A stretch of 64,000 nucleotides of DNA from a virus. Shown here in pieces: positions 14,565 to 23,197 of the stretch. Numbering within the stretch: position 1 is the stretch's first letter; every line of letters starts with the position of its first letter. Below the pieces are notes generated by a model. That model saw nothing but the letters and a program-made list of their open reading frames with translations. It was not told where the DNA came from and did no database searches. The translations under genes were made by a program, and so were the position numbers. Location of the stretch: positions 1-64,000 of the IMG/VR virus record IMGVR_UViG_3300005541_000007, one strand, 5' to 3'.

Positions 14565-15818
14565 ATGAGCACTAGAAATATTCAAGAATCCTCATATGAT
14601 TCAACACAATTAATGGATATTGGCGCTTTTATAGCCGCTACAGATGATTATTTACTTGCTGCCGCTACTTCTTCACAATTAATTACTGGTAATATTTATA
14701 ATATTGATGGACAGTCAATTGGAACTTATTCATACACTCTTATCTGGACTGCTTCAACTAATAATGGCTATTTAACTAATCAAACAAAATTAACTACAAT
14801 TATAGCAGGAGGAACTTATGCAACAGGGTATACTGCCGCCTCAGCTACCGGCATTGATCTTCCAAATGCTGCATTAGGCAATATTTTATTTAATCTAGGC
14901 GCTAGAACTGGCTTAAATATTACAACTATTTCACCATTATTAAATAGTATCGCTACGCTTAGTCGTGTACCGGGGAATATTTCTGCCTCTGGCGGTTCTG
15001 GAGGTGGTTCAGATGTAAATATTACACAAATTGCGGGTGTTAATGTTCCCGCTAATCTAGGACTTCCAATTTCTGATGAATATTTTGCTCCTGTTACAGC
15101 TACTTGGACTAATGCAACTGTGCAAAATACTGCTCAAACTGTTAGTACAGCGGGATGCGATACAGTTGTTTTAACTGTGGTTCCTACAGGTACAGTTACT
15201 CCAGGAGTAATCACATTTGAATGTTTTGATGGTGCTACTTGGGTACCAATTAGAATTGGACGATCTTCACAATATGCTACAGAAACTACCTATGCTTTAG
15301 GTGGTGGGCAGCAAAACTGGCAAATTAATCTTGCCGGATATACACAGTATAGAACACGTCTTTCTACTGCAATTACTGGCGGCGGTTCTGTAATTGTAAC
15401 AGCAATTGTTTCTAGTGCGCCTGATGTTGGAACTGTTACAGTTGGTATTGATACTACAACTTATGGTCAAGCGGTGAAAGCTTCTTCGCTTCCTGTAACT
15501 ATCGCAAGTGACCAAACTACTTCTACTTTTACACATACCCAACCTTCTGTTACCACCGCTACTAGTTTCACTTTACTTGCTTCTAATACTAGTCGTAAAT
15601 TCTTAGAAATTCAAAATAATAGTTCTGCTAATATTCTTATAAATCTAAATAATGGTACACTTACAGGAATTGTACCCACTTCTTCAAACTTGGGATTTGT
15701 ATTGACTCCTGGTTCTGCTTGGTATAGTCCTCCCAATGTTTGCCCTACTGCTGCAATCACAGGTTATCAAACTAGTGGTAGTACGATTAATACTATTTCA
15801 GTAATAGAGGGCACATAA
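14565..15818 (+). CDS. Virion-associated beta-rich protein (417 aa)
   Basis: ATG 14565 lies eight bases after TATTAT, without a Shine-Dalgarno. The protein is Thr/Ser/Ala-rich with a Gly-Ser linker (SGGSGGGSD, about residue 143-151). The C-terminal half reads like a beta-sandwich seen in phage proteins (TFTLLASNTSRKFLEIQNNS, residues about 325-345). It ends overlapping the next start. Probable structural/adhesin role; no family named. Confidence 0.6.
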   Translation: MSTRNIQESSYDSTQLMDIGAFIAATDDYLLAAATSSQLITGNIYNIDGQSIGTYSYTLIWTASTNNGYLTNQTKLTTIIAGGTYATGYTAASATGIDLPNAALGNILFNLGARTGLNITTISPLLNSIATLSRVPGNISASGGSGGGSDVNITQIAGVNVPANLGLPISDEYFAPVTATWTNATVQNTAQTVSTAGCDTVVLTVVPTGTVTPGVITFECFDGATWVPIRIGRSSQYATETTYALGGGQQNWQINLAGYTQYRTRLSTAITGGGSVIVTAIVSSAPDVGTVTVGIDTTTYGQAVKASSLPVTIASDQTTSTFTHTQPSVTTATSFTLLASNTSRKFLEIQNNSSANILINLNNGTLTGIVPTSSNLGFVLTPGSAWYSPPNVCPTAAITGYQTSGSTINTISVIEGT

Positions 15819-16219
15819 TGCCACTAGTAAATAGTGTGTTAAGTTCTCCGCAATGGCAAAAGTATACGGTTCCATACACTTCTTTACAAACAGCCGCATT
15901 AACTAATGCTATTACGCTTTTTACTTTACCAATAAAAGGAACTATTCACGCACTAGAAGCAAATGTAACCACCGCCTTCTCAGGAACAACTACGTGTACC
16001 TGTTCTGTGGGAATTGTGGGTAATCTTGTTAAATTTATGGCTGCAACTACTGTTTTATCTACAGGAGTGATTAATGGTGTTTCTTTATCTGTAACAGACA
16101 TTGAGAGTATGTCTGCTACTACAATTATTCAAATAAATGCAATTGCTACAGTTCAAAATCTTTCTTCACTTACACAAGGTTCAATTGATGTTTATGTACT
16201 TGTAGGACAACTAAACTAG
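15818..16219 (+). CDS. Small virion-like beta protein (133 aa)
   Basis: ATG 15818 overlaps the preceding stop, implying translational coupling. Sequence is Thr/Val/Ala-rich with predicted beta strands throughout (MPLVNSVLSSPQWQKYTVPY...). Similar 120-175 aa beta proteins occur at 22670, 23198 and 58856, suggesting a set of decoration or fibre-tip proteins. No motif is recognised. Confidence 0.6.
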   Translation: MPLVNSVLSSPQWQKYTVPYTSLQTAALTNAITLFTLPIKGTIHALEANVTTAFSGTTTCTCSVGIVGNLVKFMAATTVLSTGVINGVSLSVTDIESMSATTIIQINAIATVQNLSSLTQGSIDVYVLVGQLN

Positions 16220-16232
16220 TCTATAAAAATGG

Positions 16233-16238
16233 TATACT
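16233..16238 (+). promoter_or_regulatory. -10 element for the glycosidase gene
   Basis: GG-TATACT, six bases, ATG 16245. No Shine-Dalgarno. Leaderless geometry. Confidence 0.55.
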
Positions 16239-16244
16239 TTTATT

Positions 16245-17126
16245 ATGTATAATTTAGGTACAGCATTAGCTGGAGCATTAGTTAATCCTCCGTGGCCTGA
16301 AACGGTTCCTCTTCCACTAGAAATAATTAAATCAAGTGGTTGTAATTTTGTATCTTTACCAATTAATCCCGCAGGAGAAGCTACTGCTGCTTTATCTGGT
16401 CCGGTGCTTTCTACAAGTAAACTAACATTACAATCAGCAGCGCAAGAAATTGTAGCAGCAAGTTTAGGATTAGTTACCATACCACACAATGATCCTCCGG
16501 GAGCTACAGATGCTATTCGTCTTGAATATTTCTTAAATTTTTCTACGGCATTATTAAGATTTACTCAAATATGTCAAGTGTTGCCTAAAGGAACAATGAT
16601 TGAACTTTGGAATGAGGCTACTTATAGTGAGGTTCAATCGGGTACCTACAATTTAACTTGGAATTCTGTAATTACGCTTTATGAAAATGCATTGCAGTTA
16701 GTTGCAATTGCCAGACAATATGGATTACTGGTTGTAATGCCCGCACCATTAGATCAATCGCCAGAACAAACTTTATTAATGCAACAAAATAATGCTTTTC
16801 CTTGGGAGCAAATGGCGGCATTAAAAGCAGATTATTTAAGTTATCACATGTATGATATTTATGGTGGATTACCGTTTCGTACACGTTTAAAGACTTGTAC
16901 TGATACAGCAGAAGAACTGGGTATTCCATTAATAATTACAGAAACCAATTTTGGTCCTGATCCTTGGAAAATTATTCAAACAGAAAAAGAATACAAAATA
17001 CAAGGAATTGCACATTCTATTTATCAATATATAATGGACCCTCCTTCAACTTCTGATTTTAGTAACACTGTTGTTCAAATAGCAATACAGTCAGCTATAA
17101 ATAATCCTATTACTACAATAAATTAA
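16245..17126 (+). CDS. TIM-barrel glycoside hydrolase-like enzyme (293 aa)
   Basis: The protein has the clan GH-A layout: ELWNEAT with putative acid/base Glu124 at the end of strand 4, LSYHMYD (His200/Tyr202), and PLIITETNFGP with putative nucleophile Glu232 on strand 7. The length suits a bare catalytic barrel of the GH5/GH39 kind. In an adhesin cluster it likely degrades host surface polysaccharide during entry, or acts on exopolysaccharide. It has no signal peptide. ATG 16245 lies seven bases after TATACT, so the mRNA is predicted leaderless. Confidence 0.7.
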   Translation: MYNLGTALAGALVNPPWPETVPLPLEIIKSSGCNFVSLPINPAGEATAALSGPVLSTSKLTLQSAAQEIVAASLGLVTIPHNDPPGATDAIRLEYFLNFSTALLRFTQICQVLPKGTMIELWNEATYSEVQSGTYNLTWNSVITLYENALQLVAIARQYGLLVVMPAPLDQSPEQTLLMQQNNAFPWEQMAALKADYLSYHMYDIYGGLPFRTRLKTCTDTAEELGIPLIITETNFGPDPWKIIQTEKEYKIQGIAHSIYQYIMDPPSTSDFSNTVVQIAIQSAINNPITTIN

Positions 17127-17139
17127 GTATACTACATAG

Positions 17140-18876
17140 GTGCGTATTCCTTCAGCAGCACAAATAGTAATTACCGGTAATACTTCAGGAACTAATCAAT
17201 TAATTCCAGTTGAATTATTGACGATTGCCGGTGGACCCAATGTTACGCTTAATCAAAGCGGTAATTTAATATCTATTAGTGGTCCTTCTGCTGGTGGTGC
17301 TGGAATTCTTAGTGTTTATAATGTAGGACAAACTACAGGACAATCCTCTAGTTCTACAATTAATGGTACTGCTGTTTCATTAGATGGTGCTGGTGGTGTT
17401 TCTGTTGGTATGTCCGCTGGTTCTATTGTTATTTCTGGTGCTACTGGTGGCGGTGGCGGTGGAGCAATGTCTTGGTATGGTCTTGGTAATACTACTCAAA
17501 ATAGTTCCACAACCTTATCCGCAAATTCAATTTCACTTGATGGACTGGGAATTATTTCTGTTGGTTATAGTAATGGATCAATTCAAATTAGTGCTACCAC
17601 AGCACAAAGTAATCAAACTGAAGGAAATTATTTTGTAGGTAATACAACAGGGCAAAGTTCATCATCTACTATAGATGCACGTTCTGTTTCTGTTTCTGGT
17701 TTAGGCATTGTTAGTGCTGGAATGTCGGCAGGAATGATGGTTATTTCAGCTACTACAGCAGCACAATCTAATCAATCATTAGGTATTTATAATAGTTCAA
17801 ATACAACAGGGGCAACTACTTCATCAACCTATGACGCAAGAAGTTTATCATTTGTTGGTTATGGCGCAGCATCAGTAGGACAATCAAATGGATCAATACA
17901 AATATCTGTTAATGTGGGGGCACAATCAGCACAAACATTAGGTATTTACGCTAGTTCACAAACCACAGGGCAATCTTCTAGTTCTACTATAGATGCACGA
18001 TCTATGTCTATCGTAGGACAGGGAATTATAAGTGCTGGATTATCTGCTGGCGCTATTTTAATATCCGCTACTACTGCTGCACAATCTAATCAAACAGAAG
18101 GAAATTATTTCTTAGGTAATACTACAGGACAATCATCTAGTTCTACTATAGATGCTAGAAGTGTATCAGTTTCAGCACTTGGTCCTATTAGTGCAGGTAT
18201 GTCTGCTGGTGCGATGGTAATTTCTGCTCCATCTATTTACACAGCATCACAATATCATTGGCCCAATGATTTATTAGATGTAGGAAATTCCTATGCTTTT
18301 GGAAATATAGAAATAAATTATATACCTCTTCCTGTTTATGTATCTGGTACACAAGCATGTATTTATGCCTCATTATCTGCCGTAAGCACAACAGGAACAT
18401 TATCATTTAATGCATTATTTAATGCTAGTATTATGATTTATACTAGAAATGCTTCAACCTTAAGCAGTGTATCTTCTGCCAGTCAATCATTTTTAATTTC
18501 ATGGCAAAATAATTCTACATCTTCTATGGGTGGAGCAAGAGAATTTTCCTTTCCTTTAAATATTAATGCTTCTCCTGGTGACTATTGGGTTGGTATCGGA
18601 ATAAATACTTCTACTACACGAGCAGTAAATCCTATAGGTGCTAATATTTTAGTTTCTACAATAGGAGCAGGAACTATTTCTGCACAGTATAGAAATGCTT
18701 TAGCTGTTTCTGTTGGAACAGTCATTACTAGTACAAATCAAATTATACACGGTGTTGGAGAATACTCTGTTAGTACTGCTGCAATTCCTACAGCAATATC
18801 AATGACACAAATTACTGCTACAACTGCTGTAGGTTCTGCTCCGGGTAATTTCCATATTGCTCTAAAGAATTGGTAA
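17140..18876 (+). CDS. Repeat-containing tail-fibre-like protein (578 aa)
   Basis: GTG 17140 is seven bases after TATACT (17128-17133). Residues about 60-365 consist of six or more repeats of roughly 50 residues with the core NTTGQSSSSTIDARSVSVSG...G-SAG-M-ISATTAAQSNQ. The C-terminal ~210 residues (QYHWPNDLLDVGNSYAFGNI onward) form a distinct globular beta-domain. Such stalk-plus-head organisation is typical of fibres that bind cell-surface receptors. DNA-level repeats (such as caatctagttctac) make it prone to recombination. Confidence 0.7.
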   Translation: MRIPSAAQIVITGNTSGTNQLIPVELLTIAGGPNVTLNQSGNLISISGPSAGGAGILSVYNVGQTTGQSSSSTINGTAVSLDGAGGVSVGMSAGSIVISGATGGGGGGAMSWYGLGNTTQNSSTTLSANSISLDGLGIISVGYSNGSIQISATTAQSNQTEGNYFVGNTTGQSSSSTIDARSVSVSGLGIVSAGMSAGMMVISATTAAQSNQSLGIYNSSNTTGATTSSTYDARSLSFVGYGAASVGQSNGSIQISVNVGAQSAQTLGIYASSQTTGQSSSSTIDARSMSIVGQGIISAGLSAGAILISATTAAQSNQTEGNYFLGNTTGQSSSSTIDARSVSVSALGPISAGMSAGAMVISAPSIYTASQYHWPNDLLDVGNSYAFGNIEINYIPLPVYVSGTQACIYASLSAVSTTGTLSFNALFNASIMIYTRNASTLSSVSSASQSFLISWQNNSTSSMGGAREFSFPLNINASPGDYWVGIGINTSTTRAVNPIGANILVSTIGAGTISAQYRNALAVSVGTVITSTNQIIHGVGEYSVSTAAIPTAISMTQITATTAVGSAPGNFHIALKNW

Positions 18877-18879
18877 TCA

Positions 18880-18909
18880 TTGACTTTTATAGTTAGTTTA
18901 AGGTATAGT
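18880..18909 (+). promoter_or_regulatory. Promoter before the glycosyltransferase operon
   Basis: TTGACT (18880-18885), 18-base spacer ending AAGG, TATAGT (18904-18909), then seven bases to ATG 18917. Leaderless geometry with a recognisable -35. Confidence 0.7.
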
Positions 18910-18916
18910 AATTTAT

Positions 18917-19645
18917 ATGACCAAACCACAAATCTTAATGCCTAATGATTGTGGGATACATAATTCTAATCTAGAAAACTCAACTATTAGATTAAATAAA
19001 ACTAAACTTTATGATAATATTTCAACTATTATAGTTGTTCCTACTCGTGGTGGTCCTTCTTTAACGCCTAGATGGGTAACTTGTTTAAATAATCTAATGA
19101 AACCAATGAATCAACAAATTTTTGGTCCTATGTTTCTTAGTGGAATGGAGGTTGGTGTTGCTTATAATGAGGCAATTCAATCTATTTTTAATAATCCTGT
19201 ATTAAATACTTGTAAATATATGCTTACGTGGGAGGATGATGTTCTTCCTCCACCTGACGGATTATTAAAATTGTATGAAGGAATGGATAAATTTGATTGT
19301 ATAGGCGCATTATATTGGACAAAAGGTGAAGAAGGACAACCTATGATTTATGGCGATATTAATGATCCTGTAGTAAATTTTAGACCACAGTTACCACAAT
19401 CAGAGTGTTTACAACGTACATATGGATTAGGTATGGGATTTAATTTATTTAAATTAGATATATTTAGAAAGTTAGAATATCCCTGGTTTGAAACCGTACA
19501 ACGTTGGGATGCAAATACAGGTGCAGCACAGTGGACTCAAGATTTAAGTTTCTTTCATAAAGCAGGAAGAGAAGGATTTAAATTTGCTTGTAATACTAAA
19601 GTTCGTGCGGGACATTTTTCCCATGAAACGGATATAGTTTGGTGA
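18917..19645 (+). CDS. GT-A fold glycosyltransferase-like protein (242 aa)
   Basis: The core begins at TIIVVPTRGGPSL (residues 37-49) and has the acidic metal-binding motif WEDDVLPPPDG (Glu106-Asp107-Asp108), then YGLGMGFNLFK and PWFET. These resemble bacterial/phage GT2-like transferases, which add sugars to glycans, proteins or modified bases. A paralogue lies at 21254-22021. It is followed three bases later by a methyltransferase-like gene, forming a GT-MTase pair after the fibre cluster, consistent with decorating virion or host surface glycans. The acceptor cannot be told from sequence. Confidence 0.75.
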   Translation: MTKPQILMPNDCGIHNSNLENSTIRLNKTKLYDNISTIIVVPTRGGPSLTPRWVTCLNNLMKPMNQQIFGPMFLSGMEVGVAYNEAIQSIFNNPVLNTCKYMLTWEDDVLPPPDGLLKLYEGMDKFDCIGALYWTKGEEGQPMIYGDINDPVVNFRPQLPQSECLQRTYGLGMGFNLFKLDIFRKLEYPWFETVQRWDANTGAAQWTQDLSFFHKAGREGFKFACNTKVRAGHFSHETDIVW

Positions 19646-19648
19646 TAT

Positions 19649-20212
19649 ATGGAAAAAAAGATTAAAAAGAAAATTGAAAAAATTAAAGAACCTCTTCGTG
19701 TTAAACTTGGATGCGGCCAAAATAAGGTTGAGGGATTTAAAGGACTTGATATTTGTGATGGAATCGGTGCTGATTGGGTGCATGATTTAACAGTATATCC
19801 TTGGCCTTTTGAGGATGATTCTGTGGATGAATATTTAGCCGCACATGTATTTGAACATATTCCTGCTTTGCATAGGGGTAAGTTCATGGATGAAGTGTGG
19901 CGTACACTTAAAATGGGTGCTTCTATTAGAGTAATTACACCGGGGCATATGTGTGATAGAGCATGGCAAGATTACTCTCATATTATGCCGCCTATAGTTC
20001 CAAGTTCTTATAATTACTTTATGAGAGATTATAGAGAATTTAATAAACTTACACATGGAGTATATGATTTAAAGTGTAATTTCAGTGTAAGTATTAATGG
20101 TGTGGTAGACGGTACATGGATTAATCGTTCTGAAGATGCCAAGCAATTTGCTTCTAGACATTATTGGAATGTTATTAATGATTATGATGTAACTATGATC
20201 AAAATTCCTTAG
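19649..20212 (+). CDS. SAM-dependent methyltransferase-like protein (187 aa)
   Basis: Class I methyltransferase pattern: VKLGCGQNKVEGFKGLDI (motif I, residues about 18-35), DLTVYPWPFEDDSVDEY (acidic loop), HVFEHIPA and EVWRTLKMGASIRVITPG. A basic Lys-rich start (KKIKKKIEKIKE) precedes the fold. This is one of three paralogues in the window (also 23719-24267 and 25605-26138), the closest being 25605-26138. ATG 19649 follows the GT stop by three bases with no ribosome-binding site, so it is probably coupled. Confidence 0.8.
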   Translation: MEKKIKKKIEKIKEPLRVKLGCGQNKVEGFKGLDICDGIGADWVHDLTVYPWPFEDDSVDEYLAAHVFEHIPALHRGKFMDEVWRTLKMGASIRVITPGHMCDRAWQDYSHIMPPIVPSSYNYFMRDYREFNKLTHGVYDLKCNFSVSINGVVDGTWINRSEDAKQFASRHYWNVINDYDVTMIKIP

Positions 20213-20248
20213 ATTTATATTCAAAATAGGGTACAATATGGCTACAAT

Positions 20249-21250
20249 ATGGACGAATATAGTAGCCTCGTCAACCTTCTTACTTTTGAATTTAAAGCAT
20301 GGGTAAATTCTTATAATCTTGAAAACTTAATAGAAATAATTGTAGATTATAATCGTCCTTTAGAGTTAAGATTTACAGATAGAATTATTCGTTCTACATT
20401 ACTTGTAACCTATGCAGATATTGACTATATTCTACAATCTTCTAATTTAAGTCAATTTAGTTCTGATAATCGTGCAGGATTAAAAAATACCTTACATAGA
20501 ATTTCTGTATTAAGAAATAAAAATAATAGAATTATAGGACTAACTATGCGTATCGGACGTAATATTACGTCAACTGTACCTCTAATTGCAGATTTATTAG
20601 ATGATAATAAATCTATATTATTTATTGGAAAACCGGGTACCGGAAAAACCTCATTTGTAAGACAAGCAGCATGTTACTTATCAGATTTTTCTGAAAAACG
20701 TGTAATTATTGTAGATACTTCATGTGAAATTGCGGGAGATAATGATTATCCACACGAATCTGTGGGTTCTGCTAGAAGATTGATGGTCAAAGATCGTGAA
20801 CATCAAGAGCAATATTTACTTGAAGCAGTTCAAAATCATTATCCTGAATACATTATTGTAGATGAAATTTCTACTAGAAAGGAAGCCGATAGTATTTGTT
20901 CTATTGCAGAACGCGGTGTAAAAGTTATTGGAACTGTACATGGTAGTGATTTTATTGGTGTTTTAAACAATTATAAGATTAATAGTATCTTAGGTTCTGT
21001 AGAAAAAGTTGTAATTACAGATGAAAATGCTAAGAAAAATGATGGAGTAAAAATTAAAACTGAGCGTAGATCAATACCGCCTTTTGAAATTGTAGTTGAA
21101 CTTCTAGCATTTGATAAAATAAAAATCTACTACAATACACAAGAAACTATAGATACTTATCTTACAGAAAAAAGTATCTCATATGAACTACGTACACTAA
21201 AAGATGGTGAAATGTATTGCAAATTTATCTCGGGTGAGGTATTATCTTAG
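20249..21250 (+). CDS. Ycf45/SpoIIIAA-type ATPase
   Basis: A 333-residue protein with the complete family signature. It contains RAGLKNTLHRISVLRN, GLTMRIGR, Walker A GKPGTGKT (127-134), VIIVDTSCEIAGDNDYPHES, Walker B IIVDEI (202-207), IAERGVKVIGTVHGSDF and a C-terminal PPFEIVVEL. This matches the AAA/RecA-like ATPases SpoIIIAA of sporulating Firmicutes and Ycf45 of cyanobacteria and plastids. The C-terminal R3H/KH-type nucleic-acid domain of long Ycf45 forms is not obvious here. The cellular homologues' functions are poorly known. A phage copy between two glycosyltransferases is unusual. Confidence 0.85.
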   Translation: MDEYSSLVNLLTFEFKAWVNSYNLENLIEIIVDYNRPLELRFTDRIIRSTLLVTYADIDYILQSSNLSQFSSDNRAGLKNTLHRISVLRNKNNRIIGLTMRIGRNITSTVPLIADLLDDNKSILFIGKPGTGKTSFVRQAACYLSDFSEKRVIIVDTSCEIAGDNDYPHESVGSARRLMVKDREHQEQYLLEAVQNHYPEYIIVDEISTRKEADSICSIAERGVKVIGTVHGSDFIGVLNNYKINSILGSVEKVVITDENAKKNDGVKIKTERRSIPPFEIVVELLAFDKIKIYYNTQETIDTYLTEKSISYELRTLKDGEMYCKFISGEVLS

Positions 21251-21253
21251 GTA

Positions 21254-22021
21254 ATGTCAGCAGAAATTTTCATGTCTCATTATGATAATGAGGGATATTT
21301 TAATCATGGACTAAGAGAACCTACAAATCTTAATGTATTTCAAACCACTAAAGAGTACCGTGATTTATCTACTATTATTGTAACTCCTACTAGAAAAGGA
21401 AATTCCATATCTTCTAGGTGGATGGGATGTTATCTTGATTTGATGAAACCAATGAATCAAAAGGTTTTTGGTCCTATGTTTATAGTCGGTATGGAAGTAG
21501 GAGAGGCTTATAATGAGGCTATTAAGCGTATCCTTAACCATGATATTCTAAAAAATGTTACTTATTTAGTCACTTTAGAAGATGATGTTCTTCCTCCACC
21601 AGACGGATTATTAAAGTTATATGAAGATGTTCAACACTATGATGTAGTTGGAGGACTCTATTATTCTAAGGGGGATTTTGGTTGGCCTATGATTTATGGT
21701 GATGTATCACAAAAAGAAATAGGTTGGGCACCACAAGAACCAAAAAGTTTTAAAGAGGGGGAAAATACATTACAAGAGTGTTATGGATTAGGTATGGGAT
21801 TTAATATCTATAAAATGGATATATTTAAAAAAATGGAATATCCTTGGTTTGAAACATTGCAACATTTTGATAAAGATTTAGGCGTGCAAGGTATGACCCA
21901 GGACCTCCACGCCTTTCAGCAAATGTACAAGGCAGGTTATAGGTTTGCATGTGATGTGTCATTAAAGTGCGGACATTTTGATGCGAATGGTGGAGACAGC
22001 GGTTTAGGGTTTACCTGGTAA
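21254..22021 (+). CDS. GT-A fold glycosyltransferase-like protein, second copy (255 aa)
   Basis: Clearly paralogous to the 18917 gene. It shares STIIVTPTRKGNS, LMKPMNQKVFGPMF, AYNEAI, LEDDVLPPPDG (Glu109-Asp110-Asp111), GLGMGFNIYK and PWFET. It has a longer acceptor-side loop (SFKEGENTLQ) and a different C-terminus (CGHFDANGG). ATG 21254 comes eight bases after TATTAT, three bases after the ATPase stop. A second enzyme suggests a two-sugar decoration or two acceptors. Confidence 0.75.
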   Translation: MSAEIFMSHYDNEGYFNHGLREPTNLNVFQTTKEYRDLSTIIVTPTRKGNSISSRWMGCYLDLMKPMNQKVFGPMFIVGMEVGEAYNEAIKRILNHDILKNVTYLVTLEDDVLPPPDGLLKLYEDVQHYDVVGGLYYSKGDFGWPMIYGDVSQKEIGWAPQEPKSFKEGENTLQECYGLGMGFNIYKMDIFKKMEYPWFETLQHFDKDLGVQGMTQDLHAFQQMYKAGYRFACDVSLKCGHFDANGGDSGLGFTW

Positions 22022-22116
22022 ATATCATTTAAAAACTTTTTTTATAGTATTAAAACAGGGTATCATATTAAACATCATGACTATGATTACAATTTCTACT
22101 CTGGAGACTAAATAAT

Positions 22117-22575
22117 ATGCAGGCCCTTTTGAGTACCGCTTACACTGCTGGTCCCGGTACAACTGCTGTTAATACAGCTACCGTAAACCTTCTAAACGTC
22201 CCTAATGGATATATTGCTGGTGTTGATCCACGTCCTGTGGCTATCTTCACTCGTGGGCATATTCTTCTAAATATTCCTACTGTTCTACAGGCTTCACAAA
22301 CTGTTGCTCTTGCTATCATCGGTATTGATGCTTATGGTGCTACTTACAACTATGGTGGTACTTTCTCAACCCAATCCGCTGCTGGACAATATCTTTATGT
22401 GTTTAATGAACAGGCACTAACAACCGCTTCTGGTGGTGCTATTCCTGCTTCTGGTATTCGACAAATGCCGCTTCCTGAACAATTCCAGGTTCAACTACAG
22501 TTTGCTAACTCAACTGGTTCTGCTGCTGGTATTTCTGTTTCTCTACTCAATAACCTTTCTTACATCGCTGAATAA
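22117..22575 (+). CDS. Abundant virion-type protein (152 aa)
   Basis: ATG 22117 has a CTGGAG site and a ~40-nt leader behind a GGG-TATCAT -10 (about 22067-22074). The gene is bounded downstream by a clear terminator. Codon choice is richer in C-ending codons than its neighbours, as in the major capsid gene, suggesting very high expression. The protein is beta-rich (Ala/Thr/Val/Gly), fitting a capsid decoration or head-fibre protein. No family is recognised. Confidence 0.65.
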   Translation: MQALLSTAYTAGPGTTAVNTATVNLLNVPNGYIAGVDPRPVAIFTRGHILLNIPTVLQASQTVALAIIGIDAYGATYNYGGTFSTQSAAGQYLYVFNEQALTTASGGAIPASGIRQMPLPEQFQVQLQFANSTGSAAGISVSLLNNLSYIAE

Positions 22576-22598
22576 GTTCTGAGATTGAGTCATAGTCT

Positions 22599-22638
22599 AA
22601 AATCCTTTTCTGCGAATGTGGGAAAGGATTTTTTATAT
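22599..22638 (+). terminator. Rho-independent terminator after the 22117 gene
   Basis: The AAATCCTTTTC arm pairs with GGAAAGGATTT around a ~10-nt loop and is followed by a T-rich run. It isolates the 22117 gene as a single transcript and resembles the terminator arrangement after the capsid gene. Confidence 0.8.
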
Positions 22639-22656
22639 TTTACTTTTATAAAAAGG

Positions 22657-22662
22657 TATATT
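22657..22662 (+). promoter_or_regulatory. -10 element for the 22670 gene
   Basis: AAGG-TATATT, seven bases, then GTG 22670; no Shine-Dalgarno. Confidence 0.55.
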
Positions 22663-22669
22663 ATCAATA

Positions 22670-23194
22670 GTGCCTAATCTTATTACAGCTTCACCAATAT
22701 TGTTTGATTATATGCCATCTGGTACGGCTGTTTCTAATACATTACTAGAATCTAGTTTAGGTGTTAATTTTACAATTCCACTTAGATTTTTCTATACTGG
22801 TAGATGTTTTAAATATGTACTTAGAGGAATGGGTAGTTCTATTTCTGGTGTTCCGGGGCAATTAACACTAAATACTTATTTAAATAGTACACTTTTATGT
22901 ACTACAGGTCCACTTAATTTAACTTCTGGTGCTACTAATTATGGATTTGAATATATTATTGATGGCATTTGTATTACAGGACATATAGGAAGTACATCAG
23001 GAAATGAACCAAATTCACAAGGACCCGTTATTCAAGCAGACTGTAGTATAGGCGGTTTGCAAATTCCAGGTACAACTACAGTACAACCTGCTATTGCTGA
23101 TCCTTATATTTTAAAGACTACAGCAATATTTACAGTTGCTAATGCAGGTAATTCTGTACAGGCACGTCAAGCATCCATTATGGGAATGGGATAA
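22670..23194 (+). CDS. Virion-like beta protein (174 aa)
   Basis: GTG start at 22670, seven bases after TATATT. The protein starts MPNLITASPILFDYMPSGTA and is Gly/Thr/Ser-rich with beta predictions. It resembles in style the next gene and the 15818/58856 proteins: small jelly-roll-like phage decoration or fibre proteins. It is separated by only three bases from the following gene. Confidence 0.6.
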   Translation: MPNLITASPILFDYMPSGTAVSNTLLESSLGVNFTIPLRFFYTGRCFKYVLRGMGSSISGVPGQLTLNTYLNSTLLCTTGPLNLTSGATNYGFEYIIDGICITGHIGSTSGNEPNSQGPVIQADCSIGGLQIPGTTTVQPAIADPYILKTTAIFTVANAGNSVQARQASIMGMG

Positions 23195-23197
23195 TTT

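Noticed and set aside
17140-18240. DNA repeats as a mobile or regulatory array
   Set aside because: The repeats follow the reading frame and encode the repeated stalk of a tail-fibre-like protein.
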